Of a DNA stretch of 64,000 bases, positions 1 through 8,501 are shown piece by piece. Source of the DNA: CAYXTW01 sp964452645 (GTDB lineage Bacteria > Zixibacteria > MSB-5A5 > GN15 > PGXB01); assembly GCA_964452645.1 (NCBI GenBank), contig CAYVMO010000003.1, positions 124,001-188,000 of the forward strand. The letters run 5' to 3'. Below the pieces are notes generated by a model. That model made no database searches, had not been told where the DNA came from, and saw nothing but the letters and a program-made list of their open reading frames with translations. Position numbers and translations under genes: made by a program. Position 1 is the first letter of the stretch. Each line of letters starts with the position of its first letter.

Positions 1-597
1 CCATTGCGATAACTGATTCGTAAAATGACCGATTATTATATTCTCATTATTTAGGACAATCGAAACGGCTCCCGCTATAGCGATAGAGCCGGCCGAGCAT
101 CGCGGATCCTTATGAGTGATATATCCCTGCAGATGAGCCGCCTCGACCATTTTTTCTGTTCTGTCATAATAAAACATTCCTATTGGCGCGGCCCTCATCG
201 CCGTTCCGTTTCCCGCTGATGGAGGGGCACAACCGGATTCTTTCCAGCCAATACCGCTTATTAAGCGTTCGGCTGCTTCATAACAAGCGAAGCCTCCACC
301 GACAATACGATTACCAGCGAAAATATCGGCGATGCGAGAAGCATAATTATCGGGATCAAATCTTTTACAATCAGTCAAACTCACCAATAATTCACGCGCC
401 AATTGAGAATCATCCGTATATTGGCCGCTCCATGAATCGGATGGTTTCGTACCTTTAAACCAGCTTTCGACATGATTAAATAAATAATCCGAGCAAGCGG
501 CTTCACCCCAACCTTCAACCGGACATCCGAGCGCGTCGCCCAGACATTGGCCGATCAGGCAGCCACGGAATTTGTCTTTTAGAGATGCATGCGCCAT
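1..597 (-). CDS. ADP-ribosylglycohydrolase family protein (partial, C-terminus beyond window)
   Basis: The reverse strand is open from an ATG at 597 to the window edge (199 codons). The N-terminus has the family pattern FRGCLIGQCLGDALG near residues 9-23. It is followed by YTDDSQLARELL (metal-binding T-D-D) and, near residue 155, the conserved THKDPRCSAGSIAIAGAV segment. Members of this DraG/ARH family hydrolyse ADP-ribose from proteins or small molecules using two metal ions. The final metal-binding Asp motif of the family lies outside the window. The start is supported because the homology begins about eight residues after this Met. No operon partner is visible; the next gene on the same strand begins beyond the left edge. 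Confidence 0.88.
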   Translation of the reverse strand, partial: MAHASLKDKFRGCLIGQCLGDALGCPVEGWGEAACSDYLFNHVESWFKGTKPSDSWSGQYTDDSQLARELLVSLTDCKRFDPDNYASRIADIFAGNRIVGGGFACYEAAERLISGIGWKESGCAPPSAGNGTAMRAAPIGMFYYDRTEKMVEAAHLQGYITHKDPRCSAGSIAIAGAVSIVLNNENIIIGHFTNQLSQW

Positions 598-693
598 CGG
601 TTCTCTGAGAACTTACTAAGATTTGAATATTACGGGCAGATGATTATCAGCTTTTTATAACTTAAATTCTCCGGCCCTTCAGTCATGATTGGC

Positions 694-1491
694 TTATCTC
701 TCCTCGCCCGGGCATTGAGGGGAAGGACCATCCAAATATAAATAGGTAATCAAGAAAGTAATATCGAATATATTGAAAGCAAAATCGGCGTTGGGATCGC
801 CGGCGTCAGGCGGAATCGGCCCCGGCCCGTCCCGATAAAGAAAAGTAATCATAAACGTGACATCAAATATATTTAATTCACCATCGGCGTTGGCATCACC
901 GCACAGATAAGGCGGATTGCCGAACTCCCAGCAATAAGGACCGCCAAAATCGGGCGAGGGATCATCCCAGAGCCAGTCATTGACCGGGTCGATATAAGCC
1001 GAGTCGATGCAAAACGTTCGCGGCAAATCATGTACTTTTACCGTTCTGAAGGCAAATTCATAAATCGATAGCCAGCCGGTATCCGGCAGCCAGCCGGATG
1101 TCGAGGCGGCCGCGTGGCAAAAAGTATCGGGAAGGACGCCATCCCAGCCGAATTCAAGATACTCATTGGCGACATTCCAATCGACAGCAACCTCCGACCA
1201 GTGATCAATAAGCGACCCGGTCGAAAGGTGACCGCCAATATTCCGGTGAATTATATTGGTCATATCACCGTCGGGGCTGAAAAAATATAGCGGCATACTA
1301 AAGCCGTAGCGAGTGTCGCCATCGTTGGTCATCAACAGCCATAGCGTAAAATCACCCGGCATATAAAATGTATCGGGACCATTATTCCACTCATTGCCTT
1401 CGATTACAGGCAGGAAATCAACGGTCGCTGACAGGGGCAAGCACATGGAGGTCAAGAGTGCCGCCGTATATAATATTGTCTTTTTATTCAT
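694..1491 (-). CDS. Secreted protein with C-terminal paired dockerin-type repeats
   Basis: 265 aa with a signal peptide (residues 1-22, hydrophobic core ILYTAALLTSMCLPLSA). A beta-rich region of about 170 residues that I cannot assign to a family follows. The C-terminus has two dockerin-like calcium loops: GDANADGELNIFDVTFMI near 197 and GDPNADFAFNIFDITFLI near 231. Each is followed by the YLY/R-DGP helix typical of the other secreted proteins in this window. The protein is probably exported, with the dockerin pair acting as an attachment or sorting module. The second loop has Phe where the glycine of the calcium loop is expected (NADFAF), so it may bind calcium poorly. A promoter-like TTGACA-16-TATATT lies upstream at 1565-1592. 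Function unknown. Confidence 0.75.
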   Translation of the reverse strand: MNKKTILYTAALLTSMCLPLSATVDFLPVIEGNEWNNGPDTFYMPGDFTLWLLMTNDGDTRYGFSMPLYFFSPDGDMTNIIHRNIGGHLSTGSLIDHWSEVAVDWNVANEYLEFGWDGVLPDTFCHAAASTSGWLPDTGWLSIYEFAFRTVKVHDLPRTFCIDSAYIDPVNDWLWDDPSPDFGGPYCWEFGNPPYLCGDANADGELNIFDVTFMITFLYRDGPGPIPPDAGDPNADFAFNIFDITFLITYLYLDGPSPQCPGEER

Positions 1492-1564
1492 CTGGCATTC
1501 CTTTGGCTAATCCGGCAAAGTAATGGGGGAGAAGCATCAAATGTCACTCCCTTTTTCTGTAATC

Positions 1565-1592
1565 AATATAGTCATATCATCGTCAGTGTCAA
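1565..1592 (-). promoter_or_regulatory. Sigma70-like promoter for the dockerin protein gene at 694-1491
   Basis: On the minus strand TTGACA (1592-1587) is separated by 16 bp from TATATT (1570-1565). Transcription would start near 1558, about 67 nt before the ATG at 1491. The boxes were seen directly; activity is inferred. Confidence 0.55.
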
Positions 1593-1647
1593 GAAGTTCT
1601 TAAGTTGTTCGGGGCTGTAAATAAGCGTCTTTGGATGATATTTTTGG

Positions 1648-1676
1648 TTGACCGGGAATTTAGAAGCAATTAAATA
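1648..1676 (+). promoter_or_regulatory. Promoter-like boxes placed for a leaderless transcript
   Basis: TTGACC (1648-1653), 17 bp, TAAATA (1671-1676). The predicted transcription start falls on or next to the ATG at 1683. No Shine-Dalgarno sequence precedes that ATG, so translation may be leaderless. The -10 box is imperfect. Confidence 0.4.
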
Positions 1677-1682
1677 TGCAAT

Positions 1683-2606
1683 ATGAATAAGATTCATAAA
1701 TTTGCAATTTTTAGTCTGGTAATATTATATCTCCCGTGCTCCGTAGTCTTTGGCCAGGAGGGCAAGGACAAGCCAATTGCAAAATCAGGGAAAAAGATAA
1801 CGGACAAAACAATCTGTATCACTTTCGATAATCTGCCCGCCGAGCGCAACTATTCGCATGAAGAAAGAAAACAGATAAACGAGGAAATCCTGGCGGCCCT
1901 GAAAAAACACAATGTCACCGCGGCTGGATTCGTTATCGGCGATAACATTGAGGGTGATTGGAAAATCCTGGTCGATTGGCTGGAGGCGAAGCAGACACTC
2001 GGTTTTATGACCAGTTCCGGGCAGGACGTGGATAATGTCCCGATGGAGATGTTCCTGGCCGATATTACCAAGGGCAAAGAAGTGATGGAGGACATTGTTC
2101 AGTCATACGGGCAAAAAGGGCGGTATTTTCGTTTTCCATTTCTGCATTATGGCGAAACGCCCGAGGTCAAGAACAAAATCGAAAAATTTCTGAAGGATTA
2201 CAAAATCAATATTGCCCCCGCCACGGTTGTTACCGAAGATTTTGTATACAATCTATCGCTCGAGAAAATAATTAACAGCAATGACAGCCTGAAATTCTTG
2301 GAGCTGCGTGATGAATATATTGCCCACATACTGGAACGTCTCGGCTATTATGAATCGCTCGCACTCGAAATCTTTGATCGGCCAATTAGGCATATTCTGC
2401 AACTACGCGCCAATCGTCTTAACGCCATGTTCCTCGACGATATTCTGACAACTATTGAGGACAAGGGATACCGATTCGTTTCTTTAGATTATGCCTTAAA
2501 GGATAAAGCTTACGAGCGCCCGGACGCCTATTACGGCAGCCGGGGGGTCTCTTTTCTGGAAAGAATCAAATATTCCGATCCCGACCTTCTGCCCGCAACC
2601 GAGTGA
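1683..2606 (+). CDS. Polysaccharide-deacetylase-like exported protein with degenerate metal site
   Basis: 307 aa, signal peptide at residues 1-24, then a NodB-homology fold. Motif 1, normally TFDDGP, reads TFDNLP (Asp49 kept, the metal-binding Asp changed to Asn50). Motif 2, normally GNHTxSH, reads GFMTSSG at 107-113, so both metal-binding His are gone (Met109, Gly113). Motif 3 RFPFLHYG at 150-157 is recognisable. The late segment LQLRANRLNAMFLDDIL also matches the family. With the Asp-His-His triad lost it is unlikely to be an active metal-dependent deacetylase; a binding or scaffolding role is possible. The ATG has no obvious ribosome binding site. Confidence 0.75.
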   Translation: MNKIHKFAIFSLVILYLPCSVVFGQEGKDKPIAKSGKKITDKTICITFDNLPAERNYSHEERKQINEEILAALKKHNVTAAGFVIGDNIEGDWKILVDWLEAKQTLGFMTSSGQDVDNVPMEMFLADITKGKEVMEDIVQSYGQKGRYFRFPFLHYGETPEVKNKIEKFLKDYKINIAPATVVTEDFVYNLSLEKIINSNDSLKFLELRDEYIAHILERLGYYESLALEIFDRPIRHILQLRANRLNAMFLDDILTTIEDKGYRFVSLDYALKDKAYERPDAYYGSRGVSFLERIKYSDPDLLPATE

Positions 2607-2683
2607 TATTTTATCAAATCAAACGGGTGTGATAAAGTGGAAGATATATTGCCGGATTTGGTGAATTTTTTCACAATATACCC

Positions 2684-2713
2684 TTGACTTTGGCCAAAAA
2701 TACGTAATATATT
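2684..2713 (+). promoter_or_regulatory. Sigma70-like promoter of the 2-oxoacid oxidoreductase operon
   Basis: TTGACT (2684-2689), 18 bp, TATATT (2708-2713). The expected start of transcription, about 2720, coincides with an in-frame ATG at 2720. The first gene may therefore be translated from a leaderless message or from a later start. It is the only good promoter seen before the run of same-strand genes to 9715. Confidence 0.5.
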
Positions 2714-2716
2714 AGG

Positions 2717-3496
2717 ATGATGCTAATGACGCAGGAGAAAAAGGAATATTCTCTGGTGACAGAAAGGTCAAAATTCCGCTATCCCTCGTTTTCCAAACCA
2801 ATTATAGCCATTTTGGGCGGTTTTGGTAGCGGCAAAACCGAAGTATCGGTAAACCTGGCCAAATATCTGGCATCAATTGGGGATGAATCAGTCGCGATTG
2901 TCGATCTTGATCTGGTCAACCCGTATTTCCGTTCCCGCGAGGCGGTTAAGGAAATGGAATCATTGGGGATTCGCGTTATCGCGCCCAGGGGTGAGAATTA
3001 TTATTCCGAATTGCCGATTCTTTTGCCGGAAGTAAAGGGTGCCATTGAAAACAGAGATGGAATTGTTATTCTCGATATCGGCGGCGATACGCAGGGGACA
3101 AAGGCGCTCGGCTCTATTTCGGAGGTTTTTCGACCTGATACTTATGAAATGCTGATGGTTCTAAACAGCCGTCGACCGCAGACTTCCGACGTGGATCGAT
3201 GTATAAAGACCATGCAGCGGATTGAGATAACGGCCGGATTAAAATTCAGCGGTCTTATTTCCAATAGCCATATGATTGACGAAACTGATGCCGATGTAAT
3301 TTATGAAGGATATAATCTGGCGATAGAAGTCAGCCGGGTAAGCGGTTTGCCGCTCGTGTTTGTCAGCGCCAAAAATGAAGCTCTGGAACTTGTAAACGTC
3401 GCGGACTTTGAATGCCCGGTACTACCGCTCACGCGATCAATGTTAAAACCATGGGAGCGTCAAACCGGTGAAAATAAAAATATAACCGGAAAGTAA
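2717..3496 (+). CDS. P-loop ATPase of the MinD/ParA/Mrp type
   Basis: Up to 259 aa. The Walker A motif GGFGSGKTEVS is near residue 35 and the switch/Walker-B-like segments are VAIVDLDLVNP and GIVILDIGGDTQG. This is a SIMIBI-class nucleotide-binding fold without recognisable extra domains or cysteine ligands. It opens the oxidoreductase operon, 11 nt before the ferredoxin subunit gene, so a maturation or regulatory role for the redox complex is plausible but unproven. The start is ambiguous. In-frame ATGs lie at 2717, 2720 and 2726, and a GTG at 2756 sits after an AAGGAA sequence. Conserved sequence starts only around residue 26, so any of them would work. Confidence 0.75.
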   Translation: MMLMTQEKKEYSLVTERSKFRYPSFSKPIIAILGGFGSGKTEVSVNLAKYLASIGDESVAIVDLDLVNPYFRSREAVKEMESLGIRVIAPRGENYYSELPILLPEVKGAIENRDGIVILDIGGDTQGTKALGSISEVFRPDTYEMLMVLNSRRPQTSDVDRCIKTMQRIEITAGLKFSGLISNSHMIDETDADVIYEGYNLAIEVSRVSGLPLVFVSAKNEALELVNVADFECPVLPLTRSMLKPWERQTGENKNITGK

Positions 3497-3507
3497 CAGG
3501 ATAGGTC

Positions 3508-3741
3508 ATGCCGGGAATTAAAATAGATAAAGTGTACTGTAAAGGGTGCGAGTTGTGTGTCCATGCCTGCCCGATGCAAATTATTTCCATGTCGAAGGAG
3601 ATAAACGTCAAGGGATATTTCATAGCGCAGGTACATGAGCCGTCGAAATGCATCGGATGCAGAATTTGCGCTATTATCTGCCCGGATGTGGCGATTGAAG
3701 TTAAGACTCACGGGACTACTTTTGCCCTGTTTGACTATTGA
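3508..3741 (+). CDS. 2-oxoacid:ferredoxin oxidoreductase, delta (ferredoxin) subunit
   Basis: 77 aa with two [4Fe-4S] motifs: CKGCELCVHACP (residues 11-22) and CIGCRICAIICP (48-59). This is the two-cluster ferredoxin subunit that carries electrons out of four-subunit 2-oxoglutarate or branched-chain 2-oxoacid oxidoreductases. The alpha, beta and gamma subunits follow directly in the order delta-alpha-beta-gamma, which is usual for the Kor/Vor family. Cytoplasmic. Confidence 0.9.
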   Translation: MPGIKIDKVYCKGCELCVHACPMQIISMSKEINVKGYFIAQVHEPSKCIGCRICAIICPDVAIEVKTHGTTFALFDY

Positions 3742-3755
3742 TCGGGATAGATACG

Positions 3756-4817
3756 ATGGCCAAGAAATTAATGAAAGGTAACGAAGCGATTGGCGAGGCG
3801 GCTGTCTGTGCCGGCGTGAGGCATTATTTCGCCTATCCGATCACGCCTCAAAGCGAAGTGGCCGAATATCTGTGCTGGCGGCTTCCCGAAGTCGGCGGGG
3901 TATTTGTCCAGGCCGAATCGGAGGTGGCGGTAGGCAATATGCTGTTCGGCGCCGCTTCGACCGGCAAGCGCGTTTTTACGACATCTTCCAGTCCCGGAAT
4001 CAGCCTCATGCAGGAAGCTATCTCATATATGGCCGGAGCCCATTTACCGGCGGTACTCGTCAATATTATTCGAGGCGGTCCCGGATTGGGGGGCATTTTG
4101 CCGGCGCAATCCGATTATTTTCAGGCGACCCGCGGCGGCGGTCACGGTGATTATCGCACTATCGTTCTGGCCCCGGCGTCGGTGCAGGAAGCGGTCGATT
4201 TGATGATTCTGGCCTTCGACCTGGCTGATAAATATCGCACGCCGGTGATGCTTATCGGCGATGGTATGATCGGGCAGATGATGGAGTCGGTCGAATTTCC
4301 CGAAGAACGTCGTGCCTCCAACAATCCCGATGAAAGTGACTGGGCGCTTAACGGGGCTAAGGGTCGTGCACCTCGCATCGTAAAATCGCTTTTTCTGGAC
4401 CCCCAGGAGCTTGAGGATAATTGCCTTAAGCTGGAGGCCAAATATAAAGAGATAAAAGAAAAAGAAGTGCGGCATGAACTATATAATGTCAGCGATACAA
4501 ACCGGATTCTGATTGTCGGATACGGGACCATGTCTCGCATTTGTCAGACGGCTATCGACGAACTGGAGGAGGAAGGCATCAGTGTCGGTTTATTTCGCCC
4601 GATAAGTGTGTTTCCATTCCCGGAGAAGGAGTTGCATGCGGAGGCGGCCAGGAAAAATATAAAAACGGTTTTGACCATCGAGATGAGTACCGGGCAGATG
4701 GTGGAGGATGTGAAACTGAGTGTTTTGGGAATAAAGCCGGTGGAGTTTTTCGGTAGAACCGGCGGGATTGTGCCATCACCGGATGAAGTCAAAGAGAAAG
4801 TGCGGGCGCTGCTGTGA
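3756..4817 (+). CDS. 2-oxoacid:ferredoxin oxidoreductase, alpha subunit (KorA/VorB type)
   Basis: 353 aa from the ATG at 3756 (MAKKLMKGNEAIGEAAVCAG); a TTG at 3738 overlaps the previous gene and is less likely. The N-terminal pyrimidine-binding domain shows YPITPQSEVAEYL and the conserved GAASTGKRVFTTSSSPG and QSDYFQATRGGGHGDYR stretches. The C-terminal transketolase-like domain has LIVGYGTMSR and GLFRPISVFPFP. With the beta subunit it binds thiamine diphosphate and decarboxylates a 2-oxoacid to an acyl-CoA. Substrate (2-oxoglutarate or a branched-chain 2-oxoacid) cannot be settled from sequence alone. Confidence 0.9.
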   Translation: MAKKLMKGNEAIGEAAVCAGVRHYFAYPITPQSEVAEYLCWRLPEVGGVFVQAESEVAVGNMLFGAASTGKRVFTTSSSPGISLMQEAISYMAGAHLPAVLVNIIRGGPGLGGILPAQSDYFQATRGGGHGDYRTIVLAPASVQEAVDLMILAFDLADKYRTPVMLIGDGMIGQMMESVEFPEERRASNNPDESDWALNGAKGRAPRIVKSLFLDPQELEDNCLKLEAKYKEIKEKEVRHELYNVSDTNRILIVGYGTMSRICQTAIDELEEEGISVGLFRPISVFPFPEKELHAEAARKNIKTVLTIEMSTGQMVEDVKLSVLGIKPVEFFGRTGGIVPSPDEVKEKVRALL

Positions 4818-4853
4818 TTTTAAGTATAGTCAATAAAGGCTGGTGTTGACAAA

Positions 4854-5615
4854 ATGTCTGACGAAACGACAATTTTCAGAAGGCCGGAATCGCTGAGTGA
4901 TAAAATCACTCACTACTGTCCCGGTTGCACCCATGGTGTGATTCACCGCCTGGTGGCCGAGTCGCTTGATGAACTGGGTCTTCGGGAGCGTGCGGTCGGC
5001 GTGGCGCCGGTCGGTTGCTCGGTTTTTATATACAATTATTTTAACTGTGATTTTATGGAAGCGGCGCATGGTCGGGCGCCGGCACTGGCGACCGGTTTCA
5101 AACGCACGCGTCCCGACATGATTGTCTTCACTTATCAGGGTGACGGCGATCTGGCCTCGATCGGAATGGGTGAAATCGTACATGCCGCCAATCGGGGTGA
5201 GAAATTCACCACGATTTTTGTCAATAATGCAATTTACGGAATGACCGGGGGCCAGATGGCGCCGACGACGATGCCGAACCAAAAGACGACGACGACTCCG
5301 GCCGGGCGCGACGTTTCTCTGGCCGGATATCCGGTCCGAATGGCCGAATTACTTGCCACTCTGAAAACGCCGTCGTTTATTGCGCGGGTGGCGGTTCACA
5401 CGCCGATGCATATTGTCAATGCGAAAAAAGTCATCAAAAAAGCATTCCGGCTTCAAAAAGAAGGTAAATGTTATTCACTGGTGGAGGTACTGTCGACCTG
5501 TCCGACCAACTGGGGAATTACACCCTTGGCCGCGACCAAATGGGTCGACAGCGATATGAAACCGTACTATCCGCTGGGGATTTTCAGGGATCCCGAAAGG
5601 GAGGATGGCCGATAA
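4854..5615 (+). CDS. 2-oxoacid:ferredoxin oxidoreductase, beta subunit (thiamine diphosphate-binding)
   Basis: 253 aa. The cluster- and substrate-proximal motif YCPGCTHGVIHRL is at residues 21-33. The thiamine-diphosphate motif TYQGDGDLASIGMGE is near 99, followed by NNAIYGMTGGQMAPTT. This is the catalytic beta subunit; the Cys residues in CPGC and later PVGCS are family features for the core [4Fe-4S] cluster. The gene ends in TAATG, overlapping the gamma-subunit start by one base, which implies translational coupling. Confidence 0.92.
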   Translation: MSDETTIFRRPESLSDKITHYCPGCTHGVIHRLVAESLDELGLRERAVGVAPVGCSVFIYNYFNCDFMEAAHGRAPALATGFKRTRPDMIVFTYQGDGDLASIGMGEIVHAANRGEKFTTIFVNNAIYGMTGGQMAPTTMPNQKTTTTPAGRDVSLAGYPVRMAELLATLKTPSFIARVAVHTPMHIVNAKKVIKKAFRLQKEGKCYSLVEVLSTCPTNWGITPLAATKWVDSDMKPYYPLGIFRDPEREDGR

Positions 5616-6181
5616 TGCCGAAGCAGCGCGAAGTCGTTTTTGCCGGTTTCGGCGGGCAGGGTATCATGACCGCCGGACAGCTTCTGGCTTATTCCGGTAT
5701 GGAGGAAGGTAAACAGGTGGTCTGGATTCCTTCTTACGGTCCGGAGATGCGCGGCGGAACGGCCAATTGTACCGTGGTTATATCGGATAACCGTATCGGT
5801 TCACCGATAATTAACAATCCGATGTCGGCCTGTGTTTTTAATCGTCCTTCGCTGGAGAAATTCGGTGCATCGCTTAAAACCGGCGGCCTGCTGATGATTA
5901 ACAGTTCGCTGATCGATGTCCGGTCGGGCAGAGAAGATATTACCGAAGTCCTTATTCCGGCCAACGAAATAGCGATGAAGGCGGGCAGTCCCAAAGCGGC
6001 CAATATGGTGATGCTGGCGGCTTACGTCGAGGCGACCGATATTGTCAGTTTCAAAACACTGATAAAAATGCTTAAGGAAAAACTGGGGACGAGGAAAAAA
6101 GAATTGCTTGATATAAATCTGAAGGCGTTCGAAGAGGGCCGTAAACTGGTTAAAAAAGTAGACATTTTTAAGGTCGTTTGA
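5615..6181 (+). CDS. 2-oxoacid:ferredoxin oxidoreductase, gamma subunit
   Basis: 188 aa from the ATG at 5615, overlapping the beta-subunit stop by one base; an upstream in-frame start inside the beta gene is rejected. It has the gamma-domain hallmarks FAGFGGQGIMTAGQLLA near the N-terminus and PSYGPEMRGGTANCTVVIS near residue 45. The gamma subunit completes the heterotetramer and contacts CoA and the ferredoxin arm. Its TGA overlaps the ATG of the next gene by one base, so the oxidoreductase and NADH-module genes look translationally coupled. Confidence 0.92.
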   Translation: MPKQREVVFAGFGGQGIMTAGQLLAYSGMEEGKQVVWIPSYGPEMRGGTANCTVVISDNRIGSPIINNPMSACVFNRPSLEKFGASLKTGGLLMINSSLIDVRSGREDITEVLIPANEIAMKAGSPKAANMVMLAAYVEATDIVSFKTLIKMLKEKLGTRKKELLDINLKAFEEGRKLVKKVDIFKVV

Positions 6182-6636
6182 TGGAGCATGATATAAATAA
6201 AATAAGGGAAGTCATCAGTCGCAGTCCGGCGGACCCGAGTTCTTTAATTGCCGTTCTTCAGGATATCCAGCGGGAATTTCATTATTTGCCCTGTGAAGCG
6301 CTTAAAGAAGCGGCCAAAACATTGTATGTGCCATTGAGCAAGGTCTTCAGCGTTTCGACCTTCTATAACGCTTTCAGCCTGACGCCGCGGGGAGAAAATA
6401 TAATTCGTGTTTGCCAGGGAACCGCCTGTCATATCCGGGGTGCCGATGTGCTTCTGGAACAACTCGAAATCGGGTTGCAGATAAAGGCGGGGCAGACGAC
6501 CCCTGATATGAAATTCACGATTGAAGTTGTGAATTGTGTCGGGGCCTGCGCCATGGCCCCGGTGATGATTGTCAATAATAAGTACCATGCCAATGTCCGC
6601 TGCGATCGGGCCATGAAACTGGTCAAAAGAGGTTAA
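6181..6636 (+). CDS. NuoE/HndA-like [2Fe-2S] thioredoxin-fold subunit
   Basis: 151 aa from the ATG at 6181. It has an N-terminal helical part, then the [2Fe-2S] ligands in CQGTACH and CVGACAMAP, the four-Cys pattern of the 24 kDa complex I subunit and of NADP-reducing hydrogenase subunit A. It would sit beside the flavin subunit encoded next. The usual length of the family is about 150-170 aa. Only 1 nt separates its stop from the next start. No membrane complex I genes are present in this window, so it belongs to a soluble module. Confidence 0.92.
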   Translation: MEHDINKIREVISRSPADPSSLIAVLQDIQREFHYLPCEALKEAAKTLYVPLSKVFSVSTFYNAFSLTPRGENIIRVCQGTACHIRGADVLLEQLEIGLQIKAGQTTPDMKFTIEVVNCVGACAMAPVMIVNNKYHANVRCDRAMKLVKRG

Positions 6637-6637
6637 A

Positions 6638-8491
6638 GTGCGGGTAGATAGTGTAGAAAAACTCGACCGGTTGCGAGACGATTACCGTAAAGTAATCGAC
6701 ACTCAGAAAAAGCGAATCTCGGTCTGCCTCGGTCCGGGATGCCTGGCAATGGGTTCCGACGTTATTCTAAAAGAATTTAAAAAAGTTCTGGCGGATAAAA
6801 AAATCAAGGATGTTACGGTTGAGTCGGTAAAGAAAACCGGGTGTCATGGTTTTTGTGCGCGGGGGCCGCTGGTTGTTATAGAACCGGAAGGAATATTTTA
6901 CACCAAGGTCAGGAAAAATCATGTAGCCGATATTATTGAAAAGACGCTGATAAATGGCGAAATAATCAGCAAACTTCTTTATATCCATCCTCAAAGCAAG
7001 AAACAGATTACAGATTACAGAGAGATACCCTTTTATTCTCACCAGCAGCGCATATCGCTTCGTAATGTCGGCCAGATCGATCCCGACAGCATCAGCGATT
7101 ATATTGCCAGCGGGGGTTATTCGGCGATGGCCAAAGCGCTGACCTCTATGTCCTCGCAGGAAGTCATCGACGAAGTTTCCAAGTCGGGTTTACGCGGACG
7201 GGGCGGCGCCGGTTTCCCGACCGGGCGCAAATGGGCGACCTGTGCCGGAGTCGAGTCGGATACCAGATATGTCATCTGTAACGGCGATGAAGGTGACCCG
7301 GGAGCCTTCATGGATCGCTGTATTATGGAGGGGGATCCGCATTCGGTTCTGGAGGGGATGATAATCTGTGCCTACGCTATCGCTTCACGTCAGGGATATA
7401 TATATGTCAGGGAAGAATATCCTCTGGCCGTCATAAATTTGCAGACGGCCATCGATGCCGCTCGGGAGTACGGTTTCCTGGGGGAAAACATATTGGGTTC
7501 GGGATTGAACTTCGATATCAAAATCAGTCGCGGCGGCGGCGCTTTTGTCTGCGGCGAGTCGTCGGCATTGATGAAATCGGTGGCCGGTGAAGTCGGCGAA
7601 CCGCGTGCCAAATATATCCGTTCGGTCGTCAAGGGTCTGCGGGATCAACCGACGGTCCTGAACAATGTCGAATCATTCGCGACTGTCCCGGTTATCTTGA
7701 ATAAAGGTGGCGAATGGTTTGCCTCGGTCGGCACTAAAAAGAGTACCGGCACCAAAGCGTTTTCTCTGGCGGGGAAGATTAACAATACCGGTTTGATTGA
7801 GGTCCCGATGGGTGTCACGCTGCGCGAGATTATTTATGACATCGGCGATGGTATTCCCAAGGGGCGTAAATTCAAGGCGGTACAGACGGGCGGCCCGTCG
7901 GGCGGATGTCTCCCCGAAGATAAACTTGACCTTCCTGTCGATTTCGATACGCTCACCGAAGCCGGTTCGATGATGGGTTCCGGTGGTATGGTGATTATGG
8001 ATGATCGCACCTGCATGGTCGAGGTGGCGCGGTACTTTTTGGAATTTCTGGTCTTTGAATCGTGCGGCAAATGTGTTCCCTGCCGCGAAGGATTGTATCA
8101 GCTTTACAAGTTATGCACCAAAATCTGTGAAGGCGAGGCGACCGAGGACGATCTCGAATTGATGGAAAAGTTATCAAAGACGATTAAAATCAGTTCTTTG
8201 TGCGGTCTGGGGCAGTCGGGGCCGAATCCATTTGTAAGTACGGTGCAGTATTTCCGCGACGAATATCTGGCGCATATCCGCGATAAAAAGTGTCCGGGCG
8301 GTGTCTGTCGCAAGCTGATAACATATAGAATTAATGATAAGTGTACCGGTTGCCTGGCCTGTCTCGATGTTTGTCCGGTGAATGCCATAACCGGTAAGAA
8401 AAAAGAGATACATGTTATCAATACCGATATTTGCGATCGCTGCGGCGCCTGCTACGCGGTATGTGCCTTTGATGCTATCGATATCGAATGA
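6638..8491 (+). CDS. NuoF/HndC-like NADH-binding flavoprotein with C-terminal ferredoxin domain
   Basis: 617 aa with a GTG start. The N-terminal thioredoxin-like [2Fe-2S] domain has CLGPGC and GCHGFCARGP. The core holds the nucleotide-binding loop GRGGAGFPTGRKW and the CNGDEGDPGAFMDR segment. The FMN motif GGGAFVCGESSALM and the [4Fe-4S] motif SCGKCVPCREG follow. The C-terminus adds a two-cluster ferredoxin (CTGCLACLDVCP, CDRCGACYAVCA). This layout is that of soluble NAD(P)-reducing hydrogenases and electron-bifurcating enzymes rather than plain complex I. It would exchange electrons between NAD(H) and ferredoxin clusters. Confidence 0.93.
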   Translation: MRVDSVEKLDRLRDDYRKVIDTQKKRISVCLGPGCLAMGSDVILKEFKKVLADKKIKDVTVESVKKTGCHGFCARGPLVVIEPEGIFYTKVRKNHVADIIEKTLINGEIISKLLYIHPQSKKQITDYREIPFYSHQQRISLRNVGQIDPDSISDYIASGGYSAMAKALTSMSSQEVIDEVSKSGLRGRGGAGFPTGRKWATCAGVESDTRYVICNGDEGDPGAFMDRCIMEGDPHSVLEGMIICAYAIASRQGYIYVREEYPLAVINLQTAIDAAREYGFLGENILGSGLNFDIKISRGGGAFVCGESSALMKSVAGEVGEPRAKYIRSVVKGLRDQPTVLNNVESFATVPVILNKGGEWFASVGTKKSTGTKAFSLAGKINNTGLIEVPMGVTLREIIYDIGDGIPKGRKFKAVQTGGPSGGCLPEDKLDLPVDFDTLTEAGSMMGSGGMVIMDDRTCMVEVARYFLEFLVFESCGKCVPCREGLYQLYKLCTKICEGEATEDDLELMEKLSKTIKISSLCGLGQSGPNPFVSTVQYFRDEYLAHIRDKKCPGGVCRKLITYRINDKCTGCLACLDVCPVNAITGKKKEIHVINTDICDRCGACYAVCAFDAIDIE

Positions 8492-8501
8492 CGGGTGATT
8501 T

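Noticed and set aside
4044..4540. Minus-strand ORFs opposite the oxidoreductase alpha subunit
   Set aside because: They are shadows of a well-conserved gene and have no family features.
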